A DNA stretch of 64,000 bases, from contig NZ_NJAW01000037.1 of the NCBI RefSeq assembly GCF_002886185.1, positions 1 through 64,000 on the forward strand, written 5' to 3'. Positions 9,458 through 19,765 of the stretch are shown in pieces (positions within the stretch are counted from its first letter, which is position 1; each line of letters opens with the position of its first letter). The position numbers and the translations under genes were made by a program. Below the pieces are notes generated by a model, which saw nothing but the letters and a program-made list of their open reading frames with translations, was not told where the DNA came from and did not search any database. Origin of the DNA: Salipaludibacillus neizhouensis. Lineage in GTDB: Bacteria; Bacillota; Bacilli; Bacillales; Salisediminibacteriaceae.

Positions 9458-9492
9458 TTTAAGTACATCTTTTCACAATCTTTTAGGTATTT

Positions 9493-9524
9493 AAAAAGAA
9501 GAACCCAGAAAGTAGGGTTCTTCT
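9493..9524 (-). terminator. Rho-independent terminator
   Basis: On the minus strand AGAAGAACCC, a short loop and GGGTTCTTCT are followed by TTTTT. It lies at the 3' end of the beta-lactamase-like fragment at 9534. Confidence 0.8.
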
Positions 9525-9533
9525 AATACATCT

Positions 9534-9872
9534 CTATTTTAAGTCTTTTATTTTTACCAATTCTTCTTCTATTCCACTCATTATATCAAACGCCCCATCC
9601 GACTTATTAGAACAAACAACTACATTAATGGATAAGTCAGGATAATGAGCAGAATGAAAGCTAACCCCTGGATCATAACCCATTATATGGTATTTAAGAA
9701 TATTGTTTTCTGTGGTTTTCTTAATCCAAATACCATAACCATAATAGCCACTCTCATTGACTTGTGTATGAGTGGATAAAAGCTTATTTGTGTACGTTTC
9801 ATTTAATAGTTTATAATTCATAAGTGCTGTCCACAGCTTAGCCATATCATTAGCGGAAGGGCTTGAAATAAA
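9534..9872 (-). pseudogene. C-terminal fragment of a serine beta-lactamase-like hydrolase
   Basis: About 113 codons that read as the C-terminal third of a class C beta-lactamase/DD-peptidase-like serine hydrolase: SSPSANDMAKLWTALMN, then GYYGYGIWIKK, HIMGYDPGVSFHSA and SINVVVCSNK. The HxxGYDPG segment occupies the place of the third active-site motif (K/H-T-G) of the family. The catalytic Ser-x-x-Lys and Tyr-x-Asn regions are absent, because the gene stops being readable at about 9872 where an unrelated opposite-strand gene begins. The frame is open at its upstream end with no start, so it is a truncated pseudogene with its own terminator retained. Confidence 0.8.
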
Positions 9873-9874
9873 AA

Positions 9875-10318
9875 ATGAAAGAAGAATTAGTAAGTTTTAT
9901 GAATGTTGCATGGTGTTTCTATGGTGTAAATATTCCTCCATCCCCATTTAAAAAAACGGATAATGTAGGGAAATTTATGACGTTTGGAGAAGGGGAAATC
10001 CCGGATGAAATGCAAGAATTAATTCTAAAAGCAATCGAACAAGGGGTTACCCCGTTAGTAAAACATAATAGAAAACCAAATCCCAAAGATTATTCCTGGG
10101 TAACCGTATGGTATTCTACGGACAAAGAAGAGGACTTGAAGCGTTTAGCCGCATTTTTAGTTGACCACGGTTTAGTAAAGCAAACTGTGCGTGGCAAGTA
10201 TCATAATATTTCATTCAAATATGATAGCCAAACCAACCGTGGCGAATAAGGTGATCAATTTAAAGCATCTATTTCCTTGAAAGATTTAATGGACTTAGAA
10301 ACCGGGGAATTCCATTAA
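9875..10318 (+). pseudogene. Conserved hypothetical protein gene with an in-frame stop
   Basis: The frame opens at ATG 9875 and gives MKEELVSFMNVAWCFYGVNI and so on for 124 residues to KYDSQTNRGE, then TAA at 10247-10249. In the same frame it continues GDQFKASISLKDLMDLETGE and ends naturally at 10318, which looks like the rest of the protein. A sense codon such as TAT in place of TAA would restore a ~147-residue protein. There is no good ribosome site before the ATG, and the 5' part may have been lost at the junction with the beta-lactamase fragment. I do not recognise a function; the protein is soluble and has no metal-binding motif. Confidence 0.6.
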
Positions 10319-10490
10319 AGTTAAAGGGTTAGAAAATAATAAATAAATTCTTTCATAATATCGGGTGCGATTGTTCAATAAGAACAGTCGCTTCTTGTAC
10401 TAATGGGCAGGTTGGTTGAAGAAGGAAATCCATAAATCTCAACAAGTGGATTATGCTATACGCGATAGGTATTTGAGAATTTGATAGTAG

Positions 10491-11258
10491 GCTTATTCAC
10501 TTAAACTAATCAAAGATCTTCCAACAGAAAATATAAAGTTACCTAAGAAAAAAACAACGGTTTCTGACCTTGAAAAAGGTGATGTAATTAATAATAAATT
10601 TCTTGAAAAAGAGGAATTAGAAGAGTTCCTTATTACTGCTAGGGAAGAAGGGCTTGAATCTGATTTATTGGCTTTTACAATGTTAGCTTACACTGGTTTA
10701 CGTATTGGGGAAATGATAGCTTTAAAGTGGGCTGACATCGATTTTGAAAACCAAACATTAAGAGTATATAAAACTTACTATAACCCAACCAACAACAAGC
10801 TTAAGTATCAGTTACTAACACCAAAGACAGAAGGATCTATACGCACGATATCTATAGATCCTATATTAATTCAACTATTACTTTTACATAACAGTGAACA
10901 AAACCTACTGAAGAATGAGAACAATCCATTTTACAAAGACAGTCGATTCATTTTTGCTAATAATGAAGGATATCCTAAAACGATTAAACACGTAGCTATT
11001 AGAATGAATAGATTGTTGAAGAAAACAAACATTCAAAAACATGTTACACCACACTCGTTTAGACACACGCACACATCATTATTGATCGAAGCTAATGTTC
11101 ACATCAAAGAGATCCAAGAACGCCTAGGACACAGCGATATAAGTACAACTATGGACATATATGCCCATATGACAAAGAACATTAAAAAAGAGGCCTCCAA
11201 TAAGTTTAGCAACTTAATGAAAGACCTCTCAAAACAAATTCATTCAAATTATAAGTAA
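10491..11258 (+). pseudogene. Tyrosine recombinase (phage-type integrase), N-terminally truncated
   Basis: Catalytic half of a tyrosine site-specific recombinase, the enzyme that inserts and excises phages and integrative elements. The readable frame runs from about 10491 (KLIKDLPTENIKLPKKKTTV) to the stop at 11258, 255 residues. All catalytic residues are visible: the first Arg in YTGLRIGEM, His-x-x-Arg in HSFRHTHTSLL, the third His in GHSDISTTMDIYAHMT and the nucleophilic Tyr in the same stretch. The N-terminal arm-binding domain and most of the core-binding domain are missing; an in-frame TAG lies just before 10491, and 10319-10490 shows no clear coding. A TTG at 10668 could start only a fragment. 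It is probably the leftover integrase of the mobile element that brought this accessory region next to groEL. Confidence 0.85.
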
Positions 11259-12220
11259 TTCTCCCAATTTCGAGGGAATCCCATCACCTTTAAAATTTCG
11301 GTGAATTTTACAGAATTAAATTTACTTTCATACTTATTAAAATGTCTATTTATTTGAATAATCAATGCTTTATGCTCTTTTTTAGGAATAACTAGCTTTA
11401 GAAAAGAAACTAATGTAAAAACATTCCCTTTATTCAACTTATTATTTGGTATATTCAACGCTGTAGATATATCAGAACTTGGTGATGGTTTATATATTCT
11501 ATAACTATATAGCCGTTCTTCGTGAGCGCATACATTTCTATAGTAATTTGTGGTTTTTAAGATACTCTCCATCATATCAGATGTTAAATGTATTCTTTGA
11601 CTATAATCTCTTTTATAATTATCAGCAAAATCTTTGGCTATAATATTTTTAAGCGTATCTCTTAAACATTTATAGAAAAAATTTACATTTCCCAAAGTTA
11701 AATAATTTACTAATACCCAAAGAGGAACGCCTTCGTGTTTATCAATATAGTGCCGTACAGGAGTATTTTTTTTACCTTTATCTGAGATAGTATATGATAT
11801 TTTAGATATAACACCCAAAACATCTTTCAGCTTATGTGGGTCTCTTGTATAGTTTTTTATTATTAAATATGCATGAGGTTCTCTATACTTTTGGGAAAAT
11901 CGGTAAGAAATGCTAGACTTCATACTACTTTCAAAGATTAAAAGAAAGCTCATTAGTGTATTTCTTAATTCTCGGTCAAAACAATAAAGATTATAAATCT
12001 CTTCAAATGTAGCACCATCTTACTCTTCTGGCACAATATTATTACCATTACTTTCAGTTTTTAAGAAAAGATCTTTATAACCATTTATAAGATTATAATA
12101 ATTTTCTCTTTCAAGAATCCTCATTGATTTAGAACCATTACCAGTGTTTAGTCCTCTATCACGTAAAATTTTTAATTGTTGACGATGAGTACTAAATGGT
12201 TTCATAAACTGACTTTTCAA
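11249..12220 (-). pseudogene. AbiF/Abi_2-family HEPN toxin gene with one in-frame stop
   Basis: Abi_2 (AbiD/AbiF) proteins are abortive-infection toxins; the family has a HEPN ribonuclease signature. Reading starts at TTG 12220 (GGGGTG upstream) or ATG 12205 and gives MKPFSTHRQQLKILRDRGLN and RILERENYYNLINGYKDLFL, the classic N-terminus, then meets TAA at 12020-12022. In the same frame it continues DGATFEEIYNLYCFDRELRN into the C-terminal 234 residues, ending at 11249. The HEPN motif is intact: R-N-V-C-A-H (R-x4-H) in NYYRNVCAHEERLY, encoded at 11522-11539. The full gene would encode about 318-323 residues, the normal length. One point mutation thus separates it from an intact toxin. Its 3' end overlaps the end of the convergent integrase by ten bases. 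A small RNA with its own promoter and terminator precedes it. Confidence 0.88.
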
Positions 12221-12231
12221 ATAAAACACCC

Positions 12232-12278
12232 CATAAAAAATAGCCCAGTCCTCGTAAGGAACATGGGCCTGATCTGTT
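12232..12278 (-). ncRNA. Small structured RNA preceding the AbiF toxin gene (candidate RNA antitoxin)
   Basis: A transcript predicted to start near 12278 contains a hairpin at 12243-12268: GCCCA pairs with TGGGC, and GT-CCT pairs with AGGAC with one bulged base, closed by a UACG tetraloop. A TATTTTTT tract follows at once (12235-12242), so the hairpin also works as an intrinsic terminator. The toxin start lies only ~15 nt further. The order promoter, short structured RNA, terminator and toxin matches RNA-antitoxin loci, and AbiF-family toxins are known to be paired with non-coding RNAs. Assignment as antitoxin is inference; it could also be an attenuator of toxin expression. Confidence 0.6.
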
Positions 12279-12284
12279 AAGATC

Positions 12285-12313
12285 ATTATATCTTATGCTC
12301 AAATCTTTGTCAA
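12285..12313 (-). promoter_or_regulatory. Perfect-consensus sigma-A promoter for the AbiF-associated RNA
   Basis: TTGACA (12308-12313) and TATAAT (12285-12290) with exactly 17 bp between them on the minus strand. Such an exact match is uncommon and predicts strong constitutive transcription of the short RNA. Confidence 0.85.
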
Positions 12314-12453
12314 TATGCAAACATTCGATCATAATTATATTAAAAAGAAGAGTCCCCCACAAAGTTCTAAAACTTAATAGGGATAACTCCAATTAGTTTT
12401 CACTCCCTTTAAAACATGAGCAAAACCATGAGCATAAATGATATTAATCATCC

Positions 12454-12476
12454 AAAACCCTTATATACCAAGGGTT
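12454..12476 (-). terminator. groEL terminator
   Basis: AACCCTT, a 7-nt loop and AAGGGTT followed by TTTT on the minus strand, 12 nt after the groEL stop. The interval 12314-12453 between this and the AbiF promoter contains no gene. Confidence 0.65.
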
Positions 12477-12487
12477 AAATGGACAGA

Positions 12488-14146
<1,659 letters not shown>

Positions 14147-14308
14147 CTATTAAAATATGTAGTTCTCTATGTGAGGAAACTCAAAACTAGTATGTGGAAA
14201 ACGATTCCTGTTGCTTTTCCTTTTCATCCTCTTTTGAACTACCTCTTTATTTGAAAAATGTCGTGCATTCATCATTACGCATCATTTGAAAATTTTAGTA
14301 CCTCATCT

Positions 14309-14593
14309 TTAGCCAATAATCGCTAATACATCGCTCTCACGAAGGATTAGATATTCCGAGCCTTCGTACTTCACTTCTGTACCTGAATACTTAGAGAAAA
14401 TAATCGAGTCGCCTGTTTTTACTTCTAGATCAATGCGCTCGCCATTATCTGTTACACGTCCAGTACCTACTGCAATAACTTTGCCTTCTTGTGGCTTTTC
14501 TTTTGCAGAATCGGGAAGTACAATTCCAGATGCTGTTTTTTCTTCTTGCTCACTCAATTCAATAACAATACGATCACCTAATGGTTTTAACAA
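14309..14593 (-). CDS. groES: Co-chaperonin GroES
   Basis: The 10-kDa lid of the GroEL cage. The start is TTG at 14593, preceded by AGGAGGG at the right distance, giving [20 protein letters not shown] and 94 residues, exactly the family length; the longer upstream open frame runs through the operator and is not translated. The mobile loop ([12 protein letters not shown]) and the conserved GTGRV and [14 protein letters not shown] segments are present. It is the first gene of the groESL operon, with a perfect CIRCE operator upstream. Confidence 0.98.
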   Translation of the reverse strand: MLKPLGDRIVIELSEQEEKTASGIVLPDSAKEKPQEGKVIAVGTGRVTDNGERIDLEVKTGDSIIFSKYSGTEVKYEGSEYLILRESDVLAIIG

Positions 14594-14652
14594 GGAAAAT
14601 ACCCTCCTTTTAATGTCTGACACACTTATCAAAGTGTGTTCCTTCTTTTTTA

Positions 14653-14679
14653 TTAGCACTCGACCTTGTTGAGTGCTAA
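14653..14679 (-). promoter_or_regulatory. CIRCE operator (HrcA binding site)
   Basis: TTAGCACTC, 9 bp, GAGTGCTAA: a perfect match to the CIRCE inverted repeat bound by the HrcA repressor. It lies between the promoter and the groES ribosome site. Confidence 0.98.
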
Positions 14680-14689
14680 CACAATTATT

Positions 14690-14718
14690 ATGATAATCAA
14701 CTAGCAAAAATAATGCAA
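14690..14718 (-). promoter_or_regulatory. groESL promoter
   Basis: TTGCAT (14713-14718), 17 bp, TATCAT (14690-14695) on the minus strand, placing the transcript start at the edge of CIRCE. Confidence 0.65.
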
Positions 14719-14858
14719 CCTTTTCGTCCTAATTTCCCAAGATTTTCTTTCGACTATTTTCTCAGGTGCCATTTTTTCTATGCCCTTAACCGAAATATCT
14801 AAAACTCAAAGCTTTTTACCCTATTCATCATGCACCACTTTTATCACACATATACTCT

Positions 14859-14994
14859 AAGAAAAGCGCACGGCGTCTTTTCTTAGATACAGCGCGATCT
14901 ATCGCCACCCCCGAGTAGCACCTACTTAATTCGTGTAGGTGCTACTCGAAAGGATGTGGGTTTCCCTTTATGTGCGTGGCGTAAAGATCGCTGT
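14859..14994 (+). repeat. Nested palindromic repeat, copy A
   Basis: One of four related ~110-140-bp elements in this window (others at 16181, 23867 and 57861). The outer arms 14889-14908 and 14976-14994 are complementary (ACAGCG...GCCAC against GTGGCG...CGCTGT). An inner perfect hairpin lies at 14912-14949 (GAGTAGCACCTAC / GTAGGTGCTACTC). A GGGTTTCCC motif lies on the right side. It stands between groES and ydiL, in non-coding DNA. Confidence 0.8.
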
Positions 14995-15001
14995 CTTCTG
15001 A

Positions 15002-15061
15002 TAAGCACAGCGTCTTTTATTAATTAAAGCGTAACCTTACGCCATCATTAAAGCATCAAGT
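15002..15061 (+). repeat. Partial nested palindromic repeat directly after copy A
   Basis: The sequence CACAGCGTCTTTTATTAATT and the following GCCATCATTAAAGCATCAAG parallel the left half of copy B (16181), but the right half is missing. It forms a composite with copy A. Confidence 0.5.
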
Positions 15062-15245
15062 TGTGAGTTAGCACTAAAACGAAATTAGTAATGTTCTAAT
15101 TAAAAAAGGCCTCTCCTTTCTATTTTCCTAAGAGGTTGTGATACAATATTTATGTGATTCAGAGTCATGAATAGCGTATCGTTCAAAAAGCTTGCTAATT
15201 TGGACACCTGCTAAAATGATTTACTTATATAAAGGAGAATGCCCG

Positions 15246-15980
15246 TTGACGAAAAAATACTGGCTCATATTACTAGCGTTTGTTTTAACACAGCTTTCGC
15301 CGATTGTAATCATTCCACTTATGATGGTATCCGGTTACTCTGGAACAGAAGAAGAGCTGTCCGGACTCTCACTATTTATTGGTTTTACAATTGGTTTCCT
15401 GCTCATTTCTTTTATTGCCTTTAAATCAAAACCTGATCGTGCCTTTATGGAGAATCGTGCTGATGCCGGCACAACTATAGGTTGGTCGCTCTTAGGTATT
15501 ATTTTAGCTTTTGCTTCACAGTACATTGCTTCCATCATTAATACCCTTCTGTTGGGTATTGAACCTGGATCTGAAAACACAGAAATGATTGTGGACATGG
15601 CTACCAGCGTTCCATTGATGATGCTTGCAGTCGCTGTATTTGCTCCAGTCATGGAAGAGATTGTTTTTCGGATGGTTATCTTCGGAAGTTTATTTAAACG
15701 ATTTGGGTTTTGGATTGCATCCATCTCCAGTGGTTTAATTTTTGCTGTTGTGCACTGGGATTTTGAAAACCTTCTTGTTTATCTTTCAATGGGAATTGTC
15801 TTTGCCTTCCTATATGTAAAAACAAAACGTATTATTGTTCCGATTATTGCACACGTTGGAATTAATTCATTTGTCATGATCGTTCAGGTCATTTACGGTG
15901 AAGAGCTGCAAGATTTGCTAGAACAGCTGGAAGAAACGGAACAGACTGTTCAAGCGATAATAGGAGGTCTTTTCTTATGA
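15246..15980 (+). CDS. ydiL: CPBP-family intramembrane metalloprotease YdiL
   Basis: A multi-pass membrane protein of the CPBP (CAAX protease and bacteriocin-processing) family. Start TTG 15246, with AAAGGAGA upstream, gives 244 residues beginning MTKKYWLILLAF. The family's metal-binding motifs are all present: EEIVFR (Glu137, Glu138, Arg142), Phe-x3-His ending at His170 and HVGIN (His203, Asn207). Its substrate is unknown. It overlaps the next gene by the ATGA arrangement, and the groESL-ydiL-ydiK-rex neighbourhood is that of B. subtilis. It is divergent from groESL, with repeat copies A and A' between them. Confidence 0.92.
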   Translation: MTKKYWLILLAFVLTQLSPIVIIPLMMVSGYSGTEEELSGLSLFIGFTIGFLLISFIAFKSKPDRAFMENRADAGTTIGWSLLGIILAFASQYIASIINTLLLGIEPGSENTEMIVDMATSVPLMMLAVAVFAPVMEEIVFRMVIFGSLFKRFGFWIASISSGLIFAVVHWDFENLLVYLSMGIVFAFLYVKTKRIIVPIIAHVGINSFVMIVQVIYGEELQDLLEQLEETEQTVQAIIGGLFL

Positions 15981-16174
15981 CTAAATCTCCCCGATTTTTC
16001 GGTTATATTTATTTATTTCTAGGAACATTATTTCTTTTCTTTGCAATACAGTCCGCTGGAGAAACAGCTGGCTGGGATGTTTGGACGATTGTTCTTATGG
16101 CATTTGCTGCGATTGATTACATGATAGCTTTTCGCTATTTTGCAACTGCCGCTCGAAAACGTCAGAAAAAATAA
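15977..16174 (+). CDS. ydiK: Small membrane protein YdiK (DUF4305)
   Basis: Sixty-five residues with two hydrophobic segments (about 9-28 and 35-55) and a strongly basic C-terminus. The ATG overlaps the TGA of ydiL, so the two are translationally coupled. Size, sequence and position match YdiK of Bacillus. Function unknown; it may support the adjacent CPBP protease. Confidence 0.88.
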   Translation: MTKSPRFFGYIYLFLGTLFLFFAIQSAGETAGWDVWTIVLMAFAAIDYMIAFRYFATAARKRQKK

Positions 16175-16180
16175 AACTAC

Positions 16181-16290
16181 AAAAGAAAAACGTGCAGCGT
16201 CTTTTATTAAATACAGCGTGATCTTTCGCCACCATCATTTAAGCATCAAGGGTGGGCTTCCCGTGATGCGTGTGGCGTAAAGATAGCTGG
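16181..16290 (+). repeat. Nested palindromic repeat, copy B (variant core)
   Basis: Outer arms as in copy A (ACAGCGTGATCTTTCGCCAC near 16212 and GTGGCGTAAAGATAGCTGG near 16272), but the inner GAGTAGCACCTAC hairpin is absent and replaced by GCATCA/TGATGC arms around GGGTGGGCTTCCC. It shows that the inner hairpin is an optional module. Confidence 0.75.
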
Positions 16291-16314
16291 CAACTTATAC
16301 TTTCTTACCTTATT

Positions 16315-16360
16315 AAAAGGGGAGAGAAAGGATCAACTATGATCCTTTCCCTCTCCTTTC
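16315..16360. terminator. Bidirectional terminator between ydiK and rex
   Basis: A long near-perfect hairpin (AAAGG.GAGAG.AAGGATC with its complement, loop AACTAT) flanked by A and T tracts on both sides; it can end ydiK on the plus strand and rex on the minus strand. Confidence 0.85.
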
Positions 16361-16366
16361 TTATAT

Positions 16367-17002
16367 TTATAACGGATAATGCTTCAAAAAGTAAATGAGC
16401 GATTGAAGCTCGACGGACAGATCAATATGATGAACCCGGATATGCTCCGGAACCGATAAACGTGCAGGGGTAAAATTAAGAATCCCTTTTATCCCCGAGT
16501 CCACAAGATGGTCAGCGATGTTTTGCGCTACATTCGATGGTACGGTAAGAATCGCCACGTCCACATTTCCACCTACTCGGTCCTTGAAGGTGTCCAAATG
16601 ATAAATTGGAACCCCACTAATTGTTGTGCCCACGATACTCTCATCGACATCAAAAGCCATTTCAATTCGCGTATTATTCGTTTTACTGAAATTATAATTG
16701 AGTAACGCAGTACCAAGGTTACCTACCCCGACAAGCGTAACTTTCGTTAATTCATCCTGGTCCAGCGTTTCCCGGAAAAAGGACAATAAGTAATTTACAT
16801 TATATCCATACCCTTTTTTCCCGAGTGCCCCAAAATAAGAAAAATCTCTTCGTATCGTAGCGGAATCAACTTTAACCGCTTCGCTTAACTCGGAAGAGGA
16901 AACACGGTGTTTTCCGGAAGCTTGCAAGCCTTCTAAGAAACGATAATATAATGGTAACCGCCTTGCTGTTGCCTGCGGGATTTTGGCCTGATCAATGTCC
17001 AT
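16367..17002 (-). CDS. rex: Redox-sensing transcriptional repressor Rex
   Basis: Rex senses the NADH/NAD+ ratio and represses fermentation and respiration genes when NADH is low. The protein has 211 residues. The N-terminal winged helix contains [20 protein letters not shown] and [13 protein letters not shown]; the Rossmann domain begins with [16 protein letters not shown], and the C-terminal helix [16 protein letters not shown] swaps between the subunits of the dimer. It is transcribed alone on the minus strand, convergent with ydiK. The ba3 oxidase operon at 55.5 kb would be a plausible type of target, but I see no clear Rex site there. Confidence 0.98.
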   Translation of the reverse strand: MDIDQAKIPQATARRLPLYYRFLEGLQASGKHRVSSSELSEAVKVDSATIRRDFSYFGALGKKGYGYNVNYLLSFFRETLDQDELTKVTLVGVGNLGTALLNYNFSKTNNTRIEMAFDVDESIVGTTISGVPIYHLDTFKDRVGGNVDVAILTVPSNVAQNIADHLVDSGIKGILNFTPARLSVPEHIRVHHIDLSVELQSLIYFLKHYPL

Positions 17003-17081
17003 AGTTATTTTCCTCCAGTTCTATGTAGCACTTCTAAATCTTCTGTTCTCTCATTATACATGAATACTATGTTTGGATTTA

Positions 17082-17564
17082 TTAATCTCTTTTGAAGTCA
17101 CCGTTTTTTCCACCTGTTTTTTGCAATAAATACGTTTCTCCTATCATCATACCCTTATCCACAGCCTTACACATATCATAGATAGTCAGTGCCGTTGCAG
17201 ACGCTGATGTTAACGCTTCCATTTCAACACCTGTGCTGCCTTTCGTTTTCACACTTACTTCTATCACCAGGATGTACAAGTCATCCTTAACATTCCAATC
17301 AAAACGGATATCCACACCCGATAAAGATAGAGGGTGACACATAGGGATCCATTGCGATGTATTTTTTGCGGCCATAATTCCCGCTACTTGCGCGACAGCT
17401 AATACATCCCCTTTTTTCATCGATCCTTGTTGAATACCTTCGTATATTTCTTTATTTACTTGAATACTTGATTTGGCCACTGCCGTTCGTACCGTTTCGT
17501 TTTTATCTGAAATATCTACCATTTTCGCGCGGCCTTGTTCATTAAAATGTGTAAATGAATCCAT
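17082..17564 (-). CDS. moaC: Cyclic pyranopterin monophosphate synthase MoaC
   Basis: Second enzyme of molybdenum cofactor synthesis, converting 3',8-cyclo-7,8-dihydroGTP to cyclic pyranopterin monophosphate. 160 residues, full length. Diagnostic segments are the N-terminal [20 protein letters not shown], the active-site [14 protein letters not shown] and [20 protein letters not shown] with KAVDKGM. It is on its own here, without other moa genes in the window; the position next to rex and ydiF is conserved in Bacillus. Confidence 0.97.
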   Translation of the reverse strand: MDSFTHFNEQGRAKMVDISDKNETVRTAVAKSSIQVNKEIYEGIQQGSMKKGDVLAVAQVAGIMAAKNTSQWIPMCHPLSLSGVDIRFDWNVKDDLYILVIEVSVKTKGSTGVEMEALTSASATALTIYDMCKAVDKGMMIGETYLLQKTGGKNGDFKRD

Positions 17565-17712
17565 CGTTCTTCCCCCTCTTTCTATTGCTTCTATTGTACA
17601 CTATTCATTCACAATCTGCACATTGAAACGCTGGAGGGTTGCGGTAATTGATGCTTATCATATACACTTATCATGTGAAAAGGTACGGCATTTAAGGTGA
17701 GGATGAACTATC

Positions 17713-19644
17713 ATGATTTTATTACAATGTGTGCAACTTTCGAAAGCATATGGAACTGATGAAATACTATCAAATGTAAAACTGGAAATTAAAAGTCGCG
17801 AGAGAGTCGCTTTAGTTGGTAGAAACGGTGCCGGTAAATCCACCCTCCTGAAAATTATCACAGGCGAACTTTCCTATGATTCGGGGGATCTGATCATCCC
17901 AAAGGAAGTGGAAGTAGGCTATCTAGCGCAAGACAGTGGCTTAAATTCGTCTCGTTCGATATGGGATGAGATGCTTCTTGTTTTTGAACCACTCAAGAAG
18001 ATGGAACAGAAACTTCGTAAGCTAGAAGAAAAAATGAGCGATCCCGACAGGTCTGATTTCGAGAAAATTCTTGAGGAGTACGATCAATTACAACAAGACT
18101 TTAAAGACAGTGGAGGCTTTCAATACGAGGCAGATATTCGCAGCATTTTGTCAGGACTTCATTTCAGCAATTTTGATTATGAAACTCCGATTCATTCGTT
18201 AAGCGGTGGACAAAAAACAAGATTAGCATTAGGAAAACTATTGCTTTCCGCTCCTGACTTATTAGTATTGGACGAGCCAACCAACCATTTAGACATTCAA
18301 ACGCTCACATGGTTAGAGCAGTATCTGTCAAGCTATGACGGTTCGATCTTAATCGTGTCGCACGACCGTTATTTCTTGGATCGTGTTGTCGACAATGTGT
18401 ATGAACTGTCTTTTCAAAAGACTGTGAAATATCCCGGTAACTATTCAAAGTATTTGGAAGAAAAAGCACTTCGCCATGAACAGGAAATGAAAATATTTGA
18501 AAAACAGCAAGGCGAAGTTAAGAAACTCGAAGAATTCGTACAGAAAAACTTAGCACGTGCCTCCACAAGTAACCGTGCGAAAAGTCGCCGTAAGCAGTTA
18601 GAGAGAATGGATCTGGTTAACCGCCCTAAATCTGAAGACCAATCGGCTAATTTCCGTTTTAACATTGATAAACAAAGCGGTAACGACGTGCTTATGATTG
18701 ACGATCTATCTGTTGGCTTTGATGATACTACTTTATTCGAAAACATTGATTTAAAGCTGAATCGTTCGGAAAGTGTTGCCTTGATCGGTCCAAATGGTAT
18801 CGGTAAATCAACCTTAATCAAAGCCATTGCGGGTAATCTGAAGCCTAAAAATGGAACGATTCGATATGGAAGCAGTGTCACCATTGGATACTACGACCAG
18901 GAACAAGCAAACTTAACCTCGAATAAAACAGTACTGCAAGAGCTATGGGACGATTATCCACAGACAAATGAAAAAGATATTCGTACCGTACTCGGAAACT
19001 TTCTTTTTAGTGGCGAAGATGTGTTGAAAACGGTGTTTGATCTAAGTGGCGGAGAAAAAGCTCGTCTTGCATTAGCTAAATTAATGATGCAAAAAGCAAA
19101 CCTACTTATCTTGGATGAGCCGACAAACCATTTGGATTTAGATAGTAAAGAAGTGCTGGAAAACGCCTTAATCGATTATCCCGGTACTCTGTTATTCGTG
19201 TCCCATGACCGTTATTTTGTGAACCGGATGGCAACAAGAGTCGTAGAGTTATCAGCGAATTCCATGAAAAGCTTTCTTGGCGATTATGATTATTACGTGG
19301 CTAAAAAAGAAGAAGTAGCTGAATTCAAGCGATTAGCCGATGAAAAAATTGCGGCTAGTACTAGTTCTGTGGATAAGTCGTTTGATAAACATTCCAAGAC
19401 GGATTATCAACAGGATAAAGAAAACAAAAAGAAAGAGCGGCAACTTCAACGCAGAATCGAAGAAATTGAGAAGAAGGTCGAACAGGAAGAAGCTTCCGTT
19501 CTCAGGCTAGAAGAGGAACTTGGCGACCCCTTGATTAACCAGGATCATGAGAAAACGATGGAGTTAAACAAACAACTTGAGCACTCTAAAGAGGCAATCG
19601 AAAGCCTTCTCGAGGAATGGGAGCTCCTTCAAACAGAAGAATAG
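17713..19644 (+). CDS. ydiF: ABC-F family ATPase YdiF
   Basis: A cytoplasmic protein with two ABC ATPase domains and no membrane domain; ABC-F proteins act on ribosomes. 643 residues. The first Walker A is GRNGAGKSTLLK (about residue 38), with signature LSGGQKTRLALG and Walker B LLVLDEPTNHLD; the second set is GPNGIGKSTLIK, LSGGEKARLALA and LLILDEPTNHLD. A long charged linker joins the two, and a C-terminal coiled-coil tail (about 550-643) is present. It starts divergently from moaC. Its relation to antibiotic resistance cannot be judged; it matches housekeeping YdiF by position. Confidence 0.96.
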   Translation: MILLQCVQLSKAYGTDEILSNVKLEIKSRERVALVGRNGAGKSTLLKIITGELSYDSGDLIIPKEVEVGYLAQDSGLNSSRSIWDEMLLVFEPLKKMEQKLRKLEEKMSDPDRSDFEKILEEYDQLQQDFKDSGGFQYEADIRSILSGLHFSNFDYETPIHSLSGGQKTRLALGKLLLSAPDLLVLDEPTNHLDIQTLTWLEQYLSSYDGSILIVSHDRYFLDRVVDNVYELSFQKTVKYPGNYSKYLEEKALRHEQEMKIFEKQQGEVKKLEEFVQKNLARASTSNRAKSRRKQLERMDLVNRPKSEDQSANFRFNIDKQSGNDVLMIDDLSVGFDDTTLFENIDLKLNRSESVALIGPNGIGKSTLIKAIAGNLKPKNGTIRYGSSVTIGYYDQEQANLTSNKTVLQELWDDYPQTNEKDIRTVLGNFLFSGEDVLKTVFDLSGGEKARLALAKLMMQKANLLILDEPTNHLDLDSKEVLENALIDYPGTLLFVSHDRYFVNRMATRVVELSANSMKSFLGDYDYYVAKKEEVAEFKRLADEKIAASTSSVDKSFDKHSKTDYQQDKENKKKERQLQRRIEEIEKKVEQEEASVLRLEEELGDPLINQDHEKTMELNKQLEHSKEAIESLLEEWELLQTEE

Positions 19645-19719
19645 CAGAGAAACGATCGATATCCCCTATTTTCTAAAGGGAGTCGGATCGCAAAACAAAG
19701 CTATCATTATCTATTAACA

Positions 19720-19760
19720 GACGAAGTAGGCAGTTTTCATACTGTCATGCTTCGTTTTTC
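19720..19760 (+). terminator. ydiF terminator
   Basis: ACGAAG...CAG / CTG...CTTCGT stem followed by TTTTTCTTTTT. Confidence 0.7.
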
Positions 19761-19765
19761 TTTTT

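Noticed and set aside
14859-15061. CRISPR-like array from the repeat units near groES
   Set aside because: Units are few, not regularly spaced and palindromic; there are no cas genes in the window.
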